Origin: Candidatus Anaeroferrophillacea bacterium
GTDB lineage: Bacteria; Desulfobacterota; Anaeroferrophillalia; Anaeroferrophillales; Anaeroferrophillaceae
Reading direction: 5' to 3'
Assembly (NCBI GenBank): GCA_016933675.1
Contig: JAFGAM010000084.1
Span: 1-56,408, forward strand
DNA length: 56,408 nucleotides
Of this stretch, positions 15,266 to 23,748 are shown in pieces; within the stretch, counting starts at the first letter, position 1, and each line of letters begins with the position of its first letter. Both the position numbers and the translations under genes were made by a program. The notes below the pieces were generated by a model. That model made no database searches. It saw nothing but the letters and a program-made list of their open reading frames with translations, and was not told the origin of the DNA.

Positions 15266-16636
15266 TCAGTCGGTGGGCAGGGTTTCCTCGGGGACGAACT
15301 CGCCGCTCTCGCGCTCGGCGAAGAACTGCAGCGCCACCTTGGGAAAAAGGGCATAGGAAAGCACATCCTCGACGCTTTTGGCCTTGTCGCCGAGTTCGTC
15401 GCGCAGTTTGTCCATCTCCGGCGGAATGAGGTCCGCGGGCCGGCAGGTGATGGGTTCCTCGTTTTTGAGCGCCAGCTTCTGGACCTCGGGGTCGAAGGGC
15501 GCCACCGAGCGGCCGTACATCCCCTTCAGAACGTTCTTCGACTCCGTCGGAATCATCATGTAGCGCTTGCCCGTAAGCACGTTGATGGTCGCCTGGGTGC
15601 CGACAATCTGGCTGCTGGGCGTAACCAGCGGCGGGTAGCCGAAATCCTTGCGCACCCGCGGGATCTCCGCCAGGACGTCCTTGAGCTTGGCGATGGCGCC
15701 CTGGGCCCGAAGCTGGGATTCGAGGTTGGACATCATGCCGCCGGGCACCTGGTAGATGAGCACGTTGGTGTCGACGCCGGTGAACCCACTTTCATAGGCC
15801 TGGTACTTGCCGCGCACGTCGCGGATGTATTCCGCCACCTCGGCCAGGGGCTCGAGTTCGAGCCCGGTATCGTAGCCGGTACCCTTCAATGCCGCCACCA
15901 GGCTTTCGGTGGGCGGCTGGGAGGTACCCTGGGAAACGGCGGAAATGGCGCAGTCGACGATGTCGACGCCGGCCTCGACCGCTTTCAGGTAGGTCATGTG
16001 GGCCATGCCGCTGGTACAGTGGCAATGGAGGTGAATCGGAACGTCGATGGTCTCCTTCATCGCCTTGACCAGGGCGTAGGCATCGTAGGGCGACAGCAGA
16101 CCGGCCATGTCCTTGATACAGATGGTGTCCGCCCCCATACCCACCAGTTCCTTCGCCAGATTGACGAAGTACTCGTTGCTGTGCACCGGGCTGATGGTGT
16201 AGCTCACCGCCGCCTCGGCGATCTTGCCGGCCTTCTTCACCGATTCCATCGCGGTGCGCATGTTGCGCGGGTCGTTGAGCGCGTCGAAGATGCGGAAGAC
16301 ATCGATGCCGTTGACGGCGGCACGCTCGACGAAGGTTTCCAGCACGTCATCGGCGTAATGCCGGTAGCCGAGGATGTTCTGACCACGGAGCAGCATCTGC
16401 AACCGGGTGTTGGGGATCGCCTCGCGCAGCGCCCGCAGCCGATCCCACGGATCCTCCTTGAGAAACCGCAGGCAGGAGTCAAAGGTCGCGCCGCCCCACA
16501 CCTCCAGCGACCAGTAGCCGATCTTGTCCAGCTTGCTGGCGATGGGCAGCATGTCCTTCGTCCGCATGCGGGTCGCCAGCAGCGACTGGTGTGCATCCCG
16601 CAGAACCGTATCGGTTATCAGTACCTTGTGTGCCAT
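15266..16636 (-). CDS. Carboxyltransferase subunit (pyruvate carboxylase B / oxaloacetate decarboxylase alpha)
   Basis: A 456-residue carboxyltransferase. An HMGL-like TIM barrel fills residues 4-300: ITDTVLRDAHQSLLATRMRT holds the metal Asp, CIKDMAGLL the carbamylated Lys and HLHCHCTSG the metal His pair. A conserved PycB/OadA domain follows (residues 310-440, TGVDTNVLIYQVPGGMMSN). It moves a carboxyl group between biotin and pyruvate/oxaloacetate. The C-terminal biotin domain usual in about 600-residue relatives is absent; a separate biotin carrier is encoded upstream. ATG 16636 has GGGGGA before it. No biotin carboxylase or membrane decarboxylase subunit is in the window, so the direction of the reaction cannot be told. 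Confidence 0.88.
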   Translation of the reverse strand: MAHKVLITDTVLRDAHQSLLATRMRTKDMLPIASKLDKIGYWSLEVWGGATFDSCLRFLKEDPWDRLRALREAIPNTRLQMLLRGQNILGYRHYADDVLETFVERAAVNGIDVFRIFDALNDPRNMRTAMESVKKAGKIAEAAVSYTISPVHSNEYFVNLAKELVGMGADTICIKDMAGLLSPYDAYALVKAMKETIDVPIHLHCHCTSGMAHMTYLKAVEAGVDIVDCAISAVSQGTSQPPTESLVAALKGTGYDTGLELEPLAEVAEYIRDVRGKYQAYESGFTGVDTNVLIYQVPGGMMSNLESQLRAQGAIAKLKDVLAEIPRVRKDFGYPPLVTPSSQIVGTQATINVLTGKRYMMIPTESKNVLKGMYGRSVAPFDPEVQKLALKNEEPITCRPADLIPPEMDKLRDELGDKAKSVEDVLSYALFPKVALQFFAERESGEFVPEETLPTD

Positions 16637-16722
16637 CTTTCGATCCCCCTTTGACCGTCTGTCGGCTGGACCGCCTGCCGGCGGCAAATCACTGCATACT
16701 GTATACAATCTTTCCACGTCAG

Positions 16723-16743
16723 AAAAACGGCGCCTGAGCGCCG
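16723..16743 (-). terminator. Intrinsic terminator between biotin carrier and carboxyltransferase
   Basis: CGGCGC and GCGCCG pair around a four-base loop, followed on the minus strand by TTTTT. It begins 17 bases after the biotin carrier stop, so most carrier transcripts should end before the carboxyltransferase gene. Confidence 0.85.
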
Positions 16744-16760
16744 CATTTTCCTTTTTTTCG

Positions 16761-16976
16761 TCAGTCGATGACGGCGATCTCGGAATCGGACTCCACCGAG
16801 TCTCCGGCACTAACCTTGATTTCCTTGACCGTCCCGTCGCAGGGAGCGACGATCGGCATTTCCATCTTCATGGCTTCGAGGATGGCCACTTCATCACCCT
16901 CGGAAACCTGGTCCCCGGCTTTGACCTTGACATCGAGAATCTTGCCCACCATCGGGGAAGTGATAACTTCGCTCAT
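16761..16976 (-). CDS. Free-standing biotin carboxyl carrier protein
   Basis: A 71-residue single biotinyl domain. The biotinylation motif EAMKM places the acceptor at Lys37, flanked by the paired hairpins GDQVSEGDEVAIL and VSAGDSVESDSEIAVID. The TSPMVGKILDVKV opening is typical. GGAGGGG lies seven bases before ATG 16976. It most likely carries carboxybiotin to the carboxyltransferase encoded downstream. An intrinsic terminator separates the two genes, which would make the carrier more abundant than the enzyme. Confidence 0.93.
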   Translation of the reverse strand: MSEVITSPMVGKILDVKVKAGDQVSEGDEVAILEAMKMEMPIVAPCDGTVKEIKVSAGDSVESDSEIAVID

Positions 16977-17073
16977 CGGATACCCCTCCTGAAAATTGTC
17001 TTGCCTTTATTGCCCATACGGAAAAATATCACATGGGACTAGCACACCCCCCGGGAATTTGCAATCATTTTTG

Positions 17074-18813
17074 TCACTCCGGCTCGAGTCGGCGGAGTTT
17101 CTCCGCCACCCCGTCATCCGGACGCAGTTCAAGTGACCGGCGGTAATGCTCCGCCGCCTCGGCGTCGCGGCCCAGCGCCCGGCAGGTGTCACCGAGGTGT
17201 TCGAAGATGACCGGATCGCCGTCAACCAGCGCCACCGCCCGCAGCAGGGTTTCCCGCGCCCGCTCGTACTCCCCGCGCACATAGTACAGCCAGCCGAGAC
17301 TGTCGACGATGAAGCCGCTGTCGGGTTTCAGCAGCAGCGCGCGCTGGATAAGCTTCTCGGCATCATCGAGCTGCGTCCCCAGTTCAACATAGGTATAGCC
17401 GATGAAGTTGAGTACCGTGGCGTCATCGGGGTTGCGCTGCAGCAGTTCCTGCATAACCGCGATACCGGCCAGGGTATCCCCCGCGGTGTGCAGTTGCGCG
17501 CCCAGGGCGAAGGTAAGATCGTAGTTGTCGGGAAATTTCTCCAGTGCCTCCCGCAGCATGGCAACCCCGGCCGCGGGGGTTCCCCGCTTCTCCTCCAGCG
17601 AGGCCAGCATACGATAAAGGGCGGGCTTGTCGGGGTAGGCATCGATGAGCTGCCGAATGATCTCCGCCGCCGCATCATACGCCTTCATCCCTTCGTGGAG
17701 GAAGGCCGTCCGTACCCGGGCGTCATAGTAAAAATCACTGTCGGCGGGAATGGTGAGAAACTGTTCCATCGCCGCTTCCCGTTCGCCCCGGGCTTCGAGG
17801 GTGGAAGCGTAGTAATAGGTGATCCGATCCTGGGCGGGAAACCGCCCATGGAGCGGCGCGAGAATTTCGTGGGCGCGGTCGTAGCTGCCAAGCTGAAAAT
17901 GGATCAGCGCCAGCTTGACCTCGACACTCACCGAATCGGGATCGAGTTCATGCAGTTTCTCGAACAGTTCCAGCGCCGCAGCAGTATCCCCGGTGGCAAT
18001 GTAAAGCTGACCGAGCCGTTCCAGCACCCGGGGATCGTCGGGCCGGTCGGCCAGAAGGCGGCGATAGACCTCGACGGCCCGCTCGGGCTGCCGGGTATAT
18101 TCGTAAATCAACCCCAGCTCGTGGAGCGCATCGGCAAAATCTGGTTCCAGCTCGAGCACTTCGAGATATAATTTCTCGGCCTTCTGGTACAGCTTCAGCT
18201 CGGAATAGATACGGCCGAGGTAGAAGGACGGCATGGGGTGGTCCGGCCGCCGCGTACGCAGATTCTCGAGCACCGCGATGGCCTTTTCGTACTCCAGGAG
18301 ATTGACGTAGAGCGAGGCCAGAAAAAGGGCGGCATCGTCGTTTTCAGGGTCCGCCGCCAGCACATGCTCGTACTGTTCGGCCGCCAGCCGCGGCTTATCG
18401 AGGGCGGAATAGATCCCCCCCAGCACCATCCGCGCCGGCAGGTAGTCGGGCGCCGCCACCAGGGCGTCCTCGCACAGCTGCCGGGCGGCACCGATCTTGC
18501 CGGCCTTCAGCAGCATGGAGGCCAGCTCGACCTTGAGATAGGCGGATTCAGGATCGGCGGCGATGGCTTTTTCGAGAAAGGCGGCGGCCCGGTCGAACTG
18601 CCGGCGCTGGCGGTGCAGGTGGTACAGGGTAAAATAGTAGTATCCCGCTGCCGACGGCGCCCTTGCCGGAGCGACAACGGCAGGCTTTTCGACCCCGGCA
18701 GCCGGAACGGAAACCGGCACCGGCGGGGCCGTGGAGGTGGTCACACACCCGCCCACCAGCATCACCGCAGCGATGAACATCGAAGCCGGCCGCCACCCGC
18801 CGCGGGCCATCAC
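17074..18813 (-). CDS. TPR-repeat lipoprotein
   Basis: A 579-residue protein with a lipoprotein signal: basic N-terminus, hydrophobic stretch and lipobox LVGGC at about residue 23. A Pro/Val/Ala-rich linker leads into some 14 tetratricopeptide units from residue 55 to the end (for instance AAAFLEKAIAADPESAYLKVELASMLLKAG, broken here for brevity as successive 34-residue units). It should sit in a periplasmic leaflet as a scaffold. Its ATG overlaps the stop of the zinc-ribbon gene as ATGA, so the two are coupled. The partner complex is unknown. Confidence 0.85.
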   Translation of the reverse strand: MMARGGWRPASMFIAAVMLVGGCVTTSTAPPVPVSVPAAGVEKPAVVAPARAPSAAGYYYFTLYHLHRQRRQFDRAAAFLEKAIAADPESAYLKVELASMLLKAGKIGAARQLCEDALVAAPDYLPARMVLGGIYSALDKPRLAAEQYEHVLAADPENDDAALFLASLYVNLLEYEKAIAVLENLRTRRPDHPMPSFYLGRIYSELKLYQKAEKLYLEVLELEPDFADALHELGLIYEYTRQPERAVEVYRRLLADRPDDPRVLERLGQLYIATGDTAAALELFEKLHELDPDSVSVEVKLALIHFQLGSYDRAHEILAPLHGRFPAQDRITYYYASTLEARGEREAAMEQFLTIPADSDFYYDARVRTAFLHEGMKAYDAAAEIIRQLIDAYPDKPALYRMLASLEEKRGTPAAGVAMLREALEKFPDNYDLTFALGAQLHTAGDTLAGIAVMQELLQRNPDDATVLNFIGYTYVELGTQLDDAEKLIQRALLLKPDSGFIVDSLGWLYYVRGEYERARETLLRAVALVDGDPVIFEHLGDTCRALGRDAEAAEHYRRSLELRPDDGVAEKLRRLEPE

Positions 18814-20111
18814 TTGCCACCCTTTTTCCCGACCCGGAAATCATCCAGGATGACCTGAAAGCTGGCAGCCGCGGACGGATAGTCATAAAACAGGAGCATA
18901 AAAGGTAGATCGCCGCCATCGGGGGGCACCGCGGCGGCGGGATTTTCCAGCGCCTTGACCATCTCGTCATCGAGACTTTCCAGTTCGGCGTCGGAGAAGG
19001 TAACCCCGCCGGCGGTACGGCGTTCGGCAATCACGTTGTTCTCCCGATCCAGCAGTTCTCCCCGGATGACCAGGCCGCCAACCGGCTTGGAAGCGGTATT
19101 GTGAATCCTGCCCCGGAGAACCACCAACCGCTTCTCGGGCGAAAAAATCAGGTTACGGCTTTCGAGTCCGACAATGGTGAGGTGTTTGTCCATCTCGATC
19201 GCGAAGGTGTTCCAAAGCATCACCCCGCCCCAGATGGCCAGCGACAGGACCACCAGCATCACCCCGGTAACCACCGCCTGCCGCCGCCCGAAACGTTGCG
19301 GGCGGGATCCCACCGTCGGGGTGGCGGCCGGCGGCGACGGTACCGCATCACCGCCCCCGGCGCCGGCCGGCGCGGTCACCGGCGGCCGGTCGCCGCCGGC
19401 CGTTTCGAATTCAAGCCCCGCTTCGTCGAGTACCGTTTCCCGGGGCGCCCCTCCCTCCCCGGCGGCAGCACCGGTTGCCGCGGCGAGTTCGGCGTCAGAC
19501 CCGTTATCATCCTCGAGATCGACGTCCCAGTTCAGATCATCAAACTCGTCACCGAATTCATCGGCGAGCTCGAATACCATGCCCCGGTCATCCGCCCTTT
19601 CAGGCTTCGCCGGCTCCGCAACCGCGGCCGTCTCCGCCGCGCTCCCGGCCGTTGCGGCAGCGGCCGCGGCAACTCCGGGTCCGGACACCTCGTCCGGCCC
19701 CGGCGTGCCGGGGTCAACGCCCGCGGCGCTATCTGCGCCGGATGCGGGCGCAACGAAAAAATCGTCGGCCCCACCTTCCGAGTCATCGGCAAAATCCTCG
19801 AATTCGAACTCGGCCGGTGATTCGTCTTCCATATCATCCCGGCCGGAAAGATCGGCGGCGGCATCCGGCACCAACGCCGCCTCATCCCCGGCGAGGGGAA
19901 AATCGGCACCTTCCCGGGCGGCAACCGCTTCTCCGGCGACATCAAACGCCGGTGCAACTTCCGCCGCGACGGCCGCGTCCGGCATCTCCGGCACGACCGA
20001 AAAGACCTCGCCGCAGCGGGAACAGCGCACCCGCGCCAGAGAACCGGCGGCTGGCAGCAGCCCATCGGCAAGGTTGTAGGTTGATTGACATCTTGGACAG
20101 GTCACCAGCAT
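18810..20111 (-). CDS. Zinc-ribbon membrane protein (MJ0042 / DUF3426 type)
   Basis: A 433-residue protein. Residues 1-40 form an MJ0042-type zinc ribbon, CPRCQSTYNL…VRCSRCGEVF. A long acidic Ala/Asp/Glu-rich low-complexity region (about 45-260) follows. A single membrane helix near 280-300 (AVVTGVMLVVLSLAIWGGVML) leads to a DUF3426-like beta domain (VVLRGRIHNTASKPVGGLVIRGEL). The ribbon would be cytosolic and the C-terminal domain periplasmic. ATG 20111 has GGGAGG upstream and opens straight into the ribbon. Function unknown; it is co-transcribed with the TPR lipoprotein. Confidence 0.8.
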   Translation of the reverse strand: MLVTCPRCQSTYNLADGLLPAAGSLARVRCSRCGEVFSVVPEMPDAAVAAEVAPAFDVAGEAVAAREGADFPLAGDEAALVPDAAADLSGRDDMEDESPAEFEFEDFADDSEGGADDFFVAPASGADSAAGVDPGTPGPDEVSGPGVAAAAAATAGSAAETAAVAEPAKPERADDRGMVFELADEFGDEFDDLNWDVDLEDDNGSDAELAAATGAAAGEGGAPRETVLDEAGLEFETAGGDRPPVTAPAGAGGGDAVPSPPAATPTVGSRPQRFGRRQAVVTGVMLVVLSLAIWGGVMLWNTFAIEMDKHLTIVGLESRNLIFSPEKRLVVLRGRIHNTASKPVGGLVIRGELLDRENNVIAERRTAGGVTFSDAELESLDDEMVKALENPAAAVPPDGGDLPFMLLFYDYPSAAASFQVILDDFRVGKKGGK

Positions 20112-20425
20112 GTATGCGTTCCTCCCACCTGAACGTCTGTCCCACGACACCGCGGGGTACAGAACTAATCCGACCGGAGCGGCAGGCATAATCGCTGCCG
20201 GGCAAAGATATATGGAGCCGGATCAACTGCCACAATACGCCGAAAGGCAATGGCTCTGCAACAGCTTCATCTTCGCGGCGCGCAATGAGGTGGGCACAGG
20301 AGTACGTCTAATAACTCGGGTTGCCGCGCAACGAACAAGAAGCGGGAGACTACCGCGCCATCATGCGTGGAACCATACGGAATGGCGCCGGGAAAGGCAA
20401 GATTTTTCTCCCCCGGGCACCGCCT
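20112..20425. other. Intergenic region without a supported gene
   Basis: These 314 bases lie between the start of the zinc-ribbon gene and the stop of the FliK-like gene. The base composition is less GC-rich than its surroundings. I see no convincing open frame, terminator or repeat. Confidence 0.4.
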
Positions 20426-21556
20426 TCAGGCATGGCAGTCAACCATTGACGGCAGTCGTTCGAGCAGCTCACGCTGCCATTCCGCCGGCACCCCGGCCTC
20501 GACCTGGACATCGATAAGCACCTCGCGCCGCAGAATTCCGGCAAGGCGTACCCGGCTGTCGGCCAGCAGCGGCTCCACGGCCTGCCGCTGGGGCTCGCCG
20601 GCAACCCGCAGCGCCACCGTCACCCGCCGCGGATCAAGTCCAACGCGGCTGGCGACGCGGCCGAAATCCGGCAGATCAAGGGCAAAGAGAAGCGAGTGCT
20701 GTTCGCCCTCGCCGCCGCCGGAGGCGGCCCCTTCACGCCGATACCTGATCCACAGATCGGCCTCCCGGCCGTCACCCCAGAGCGGCAGGATGAGGAATAA
20801 ACCGTCGAAGCCGCGCAGTCCGACATTATTGAGGTACTGGTTGCACTCCACCAGGCCGAGCAGGTCACGGACCATCCCGGTCATGGAGCGGACAAATTCA
20901 GGGGACTCCGGTGCCGTCCGCAACCACTTCAGGGTCTCGAACAGGGCCGCCTTCAACTGCTCGGCGGGTGCCGGCAACCCCGGATTCATAGTAGTACCAC
21001 CCGGCAATCCCGGCTTCAGATCGGCGGCTATCCGGGCCGCCAGTTGTGACTCCCAGTCCAATCCGAGCCGCCCGGCAAGCGACGTGGTTCCCTCCCGCAG
21101 GGCCGCCAGCAGCGATGCCGGCCGGAACAGGTCCGCCGCCTGCCGCAGGACGTCGAGCGCCGGGGAGCGACGCTCACCGAGCAGTTCCATGAGCCCGTTC
21201 AGGCGGGTGGAAAAGATGTTGGGGCGGGCGGCGAAGAGCAGCGCCGCCCGGCGAATCCCCTCGGCATCCAGTTCCGCCGAGGGCAGCAGCAGACGCAGGG
21301 TCAGCAGCGGTTCCTGCCCGGCGACCTCGACCATGAACGACTGCCCCGCCGACAGTCCCGCGGCGGAACGCGCCCGCAGCTCGGTTCCCTGCAGATCGAT
21401 GATGAACTGTCCGTCACCCAGCACCCGGAGTACCCGGGCGGCAAGCTGCTGCCCGGTCTCGATCCCCGGCGGCACCACGGGCCGGCCGGCGGACGGCGGC
21501 TGATCCACCACCACCAGGCGGGCGCCGGCACCGGCAATTCCCGGTGAAGGATTCAT
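20426..21556 (-). CDS. Protein with FliK-like C-terminal domain
   Basis: A 376-residue protein of mostly helical, Leu/Ala/Arg-rich sequence. The part from about residue 295 (FALDLPDFGRVASRVGLDPRRVTVALRVAGEPQ, in outline: a Leu-rich strand, an LxPxxxGRV-like turn and a VTVAL strand) resembles the Flg_hook domain of flagellar hook-length proteins. No other flagellar gene is nearby. ATG 21556 opens 22 bases after the upstream gene stop, with only a weak ribosome site; longer frames lie inside that gene. The function may be unrelated to flagella, and the assignment is uncertain. Confidence 0.5.
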   Translation of the reverse strand: MNPSPGIAGAGARLVVVDQPPSAGRPVVPPGIETGQQLAARVLRVLGDGQFIIDLQGTELRARSAAGLSAGQSFMVEVAGQEPLLTLRLLLPSAELDAEGIRRAALLFAARPNIFSTRLNGLMELLGERRSPALDVLRQAADLFRPASLLAALREGTTSLAGRLGLDWESQLAARIAADLKPGLPGGTTMNPGLPAPAEQLKAALFETLKWLRTAPESPEFVRSMTGMVRDLLGLVECNQYLNNVGLRGFDGLFLILPLWGDGREADLWIRYRREGAASGGGEGEQHSLLFALDLPDFGRVASRVGLDPRRVTVALRVAGEPQRQAVEPLLADSRVRLAGILRREVLIDVQVEAGVPAEWQRELLERLPSMVDCHA

Positions 21557-21578
21557 CCCCTGCTTTCCACGCCCGGCC

Positions 21579-22121
21579 TCAAACCACCACCTCACCGGGC
21601 GCCAGCCGCTCGAGACCCGCCGGGTAGCGCCGGGCCAGGTCGACATAGATGTCCTTACCGTAGTTCCAGAACTCCCGGTGGCGCTCGGTAACCTCACCGA
21701 TCTGCCGCGCCGGGTTACCGGCGACGATAACCTCCGGGGGGATCTCCTTGCCGTTGGGCACCACCGCACCCTCGGCAACAATGGCCCACGAACCGACCCT
21801 GACATTGAACGACAGGATGGCACCGATACCGATCACCGCGCCGCTGCCGATAAACGGACAATGGAGCTTGGCGCCATGACCGACGGTAACCCGGGTCTCC
21901 AGACGACACTCGGTACCGGGATTGATGTGCATCACCGCGCCCTCCTCGATGGCTGACTCGGCCCCGACAATGATGGTGCCGTAGTCACCCCGGAGGATGG
22001 CACCATGACCCACGTATACCCGCGGACCGATACGCACGTCGCCGATGACGATGGCGGTTTCACTGACATAGGCCTGCCGGTCGATGACCGGCCGGCGTCC
22101 TTCAAAGGCAAAAATGGGCAT
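21579..22121 (-). CDS. Gamma-carbonic-anhydrase-like hexapeptide protein
   Basis: A 180-residue left-handed beta-helix protein of the gamma-carbonic anhydrase/YrdA/PaaY group. Isoleucine-rich hexapeptide repeats run from residue 20 to 140 (IVIGDVRIGPRVYVGHGAILRGDY). Candidate zinc His are in MHINPG and VTVGHGAKLH, and the RGD of ILRGDYG is conserved. The C-terminal helix (residues 145-175) is complete. Such proteins are trimers; many have weak or no CO2-hydrating activity. It heads a two-gene unit with the FliK-like gene. Confidence 0.88.
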   Translation of the reverse strand: MPIFAFEGRRPVIDRQAYVSETAIVIGDVRIGPRVYVGHGAILRGDYGTIIVGAESAIEEGAVMHINPGTECRLETRVTVGHGAKLHCPFIGSGAVIGIGAILSFNVRVGSWAIVAEGAVVPNGKEIPPEVIVAGNPARQIGEVTERHREFWNYGKDIYVDLARRYPAGLERLAPGEVVV

Positions 22122-22544
22122 GGAATCACTCCCTCGTGTCTGATGGAATCATAGCAACCCCCAAAATGCGGCAAAATCATGCCGGCATGGTACGGGCGAA
22201 AGACCGTTCGCCCCGGCCAGGAGCCGGGTTCAAAGCGCTTCCCCGCGGAGGAAAAACGCACTTGGAAATTCGTCGTTTGACCCAATCGGCCGCGCCACGA
22301 AGAGGATGGAGTCATTACGCCGCCATCTTTTTACGGTGCGGACCAAAAGAGACACACACCGCAGGAAACCGGGGGCCGCGCCGCGACGCCCACGGAACGA
22401 AGGCTGAATGAAGATACCACGGCCCGGCGACGGTTGCAAATCCGGCGCCGACCTGCTACACACTCCGAAAAAGGGCTAAGATCGAAGTCCCCTCAGAAAA
22501 CGGGCACCCAGCGAAGCCCCCTGCATTCCGGAAGGAAACCCGCC
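22122..22544. other. Divergent intergenic region
   Basis: These 423 bases lie between the gamma-carbonic-anhydrase-like gene (minus) and the amidohydrolase gene (plus). One member of a dispersed palindrome family is at 22190-22214. No further gene, and no clear -35/-10 pair, can be supported. Confidence 0.5.
22190..22214. repeat. Dispersed GTACGGGCGA palindrome, copy A
   Basis: GTACGGGCGAA and TTCGCCCC flank a short centre. The arms match those of the copies at 36664, 38267, 39964 and 42605, while the centre differs. Confidence 0.65.
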
Positions 22545-23735
22545 ATGCCGACGACACCCCCCCTCGCCCCGCGTCTCACTGCCATCAAACCCCGCGTCAT
22601 CGAGTGGCGCCGGCACCTGCACCGGCACCCCGAACGCTCCGGCGCCGAGGCCCGCACCGCCGCCTTCGTCGCCGATACCCTGCGGGAAACCGGTATCACC
22701 GTGGAGACCGGCATCGGTGGCCACGGCGTCGTCGGCCGGCTCGAAAACGGCTCCGACCGCCCCGCCGTCGCCTTCCGCGCCGACATGGACGCCCTGCCCC
22801 TCACCGACGCCAAGGAGGTACCCTGGGCCTCCACCGTTCCCGGCGTCATGCACGCCTGCGGCCACGACGGGCATACCGCGGTGCTCCTGGGACTGGCGGC
22901 AGCCCTCGAACCCATCGCCGCCACCCTGCCGCGGCCGGTGCAATTCATCTTCCAACCCGCCGAGGAAATTGGCCAGGGAGCGCAGGCGATGCTCGCCGAC
23001 GGCATTTTCGCCCGCCAGCCGCCAGCAGCCATCCACGGCTTCCACTTTTTCCCCAGCCTCGTCACCGGCGCCGCGGCCCTGGCCGACGGCGCCTTCATGG
23101 CCGCTACCGACACCTTCCGGATCACTGTCTCCGGCCGGGCATCCCATGCCTGCTATCCCGAGGAGGGCGTCGATGCCATCCAGATCGCCGCCGCCGTCAT
23201 CGCCGCCGGCAACCTGGTAATCAACAAGATGCGCGACCCCGCCAAACCGGCGCTGATCTCCTTCGGCATGGTGGAGGCCGGCACCGCCGCCAACATCATC
23301 GCCGCCACGGCGATCCTCACCGGCACCATCCGCACCCTCGATTCCGAGCAGCGGCGACTGATCCACCGGCGTTTCCGCAAACTGATCACCGACCTGGCGG
23401 CGGCCCACGGCGGTTCGGCGGAGATGGAACTAACCGAGGTGGCGCCGGCCCTGGTAAACGATCCCACCCTCAGTGAACGGACGGCGGCCATCATCCGGAA
23501 GGCGGTTCCGTCTTTGACCACCCTCCTGCGGCGCGTGGAACCGGTCATGGGGGGGGAGGATTTTTCCTACTTCGCCGCCCGCGTCCCCGGCTGCTACATC
23601 AAGATCGGCTGCCGCAACGAGGCCCGGGGCATCGTTCATCCCCTCCACAGCGACCGCTTCGACATCGACGACGACGCCCTCGGCATCGCCCTGGAGATGC
23701 TCGGCGCCATCGCCACGAACGCCGACCGGGAATAA
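22545..23735 (+). CDS. M20-family amidohydrolase
   Basis: A 396-residue metallohydrolase of the aminoacylase/hippurate hydrolase type (M20D). The metal-binding motifs are FRADMDALP, MHACGHDGHTAVLLG, the PAEE of FIFQPAEEIGQGA, and near the C-terminus MGGEDFSYFA. The lid domain lies between residues 185 and 300. It removes an acyl or similar group from amino-acid amides; the substrate cannot be told. GGAAGGAAA precedes ATG 22545. It is a single-gene unit, convergent with the antiporter gene. Confidence 0.9.
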   Translation: MPTTPPLAPRLTAIKPRVIEWRRHLHRHPERSGAEARTAAFVADTLRETGITVETGIGGHGVVGRLENGSDRPAVAFRADMDALPLTDAKEVPWASTVPGVMHACGHDGHTAVLLGLAAALEPIAATLPRPVQFIFQPAEEIGQGAQAMLADGIFARQPPAAIHGFHFFPSLVTGAAALADGAFMAATDTFRITVSGRASHACYPEEGVDAIQIAAAVIAAGNLVINKMRDPAKPALISFGMVEAGTAANIIAATAILTGTIRTLDSEQRRLIHRRFRKLITDLAAAHGGSAEMELTEVAPALVNDPTLSERTAAIIRKAVPSLTTLLRRVEPVMGGEDFSYFAARVPGCYIKIGCRNEARGIVHPLHSDRFDIDDDALGIALEMLGAIATNADRE

Positions 23736-23748
23736 ACCTCCGCGGTGC

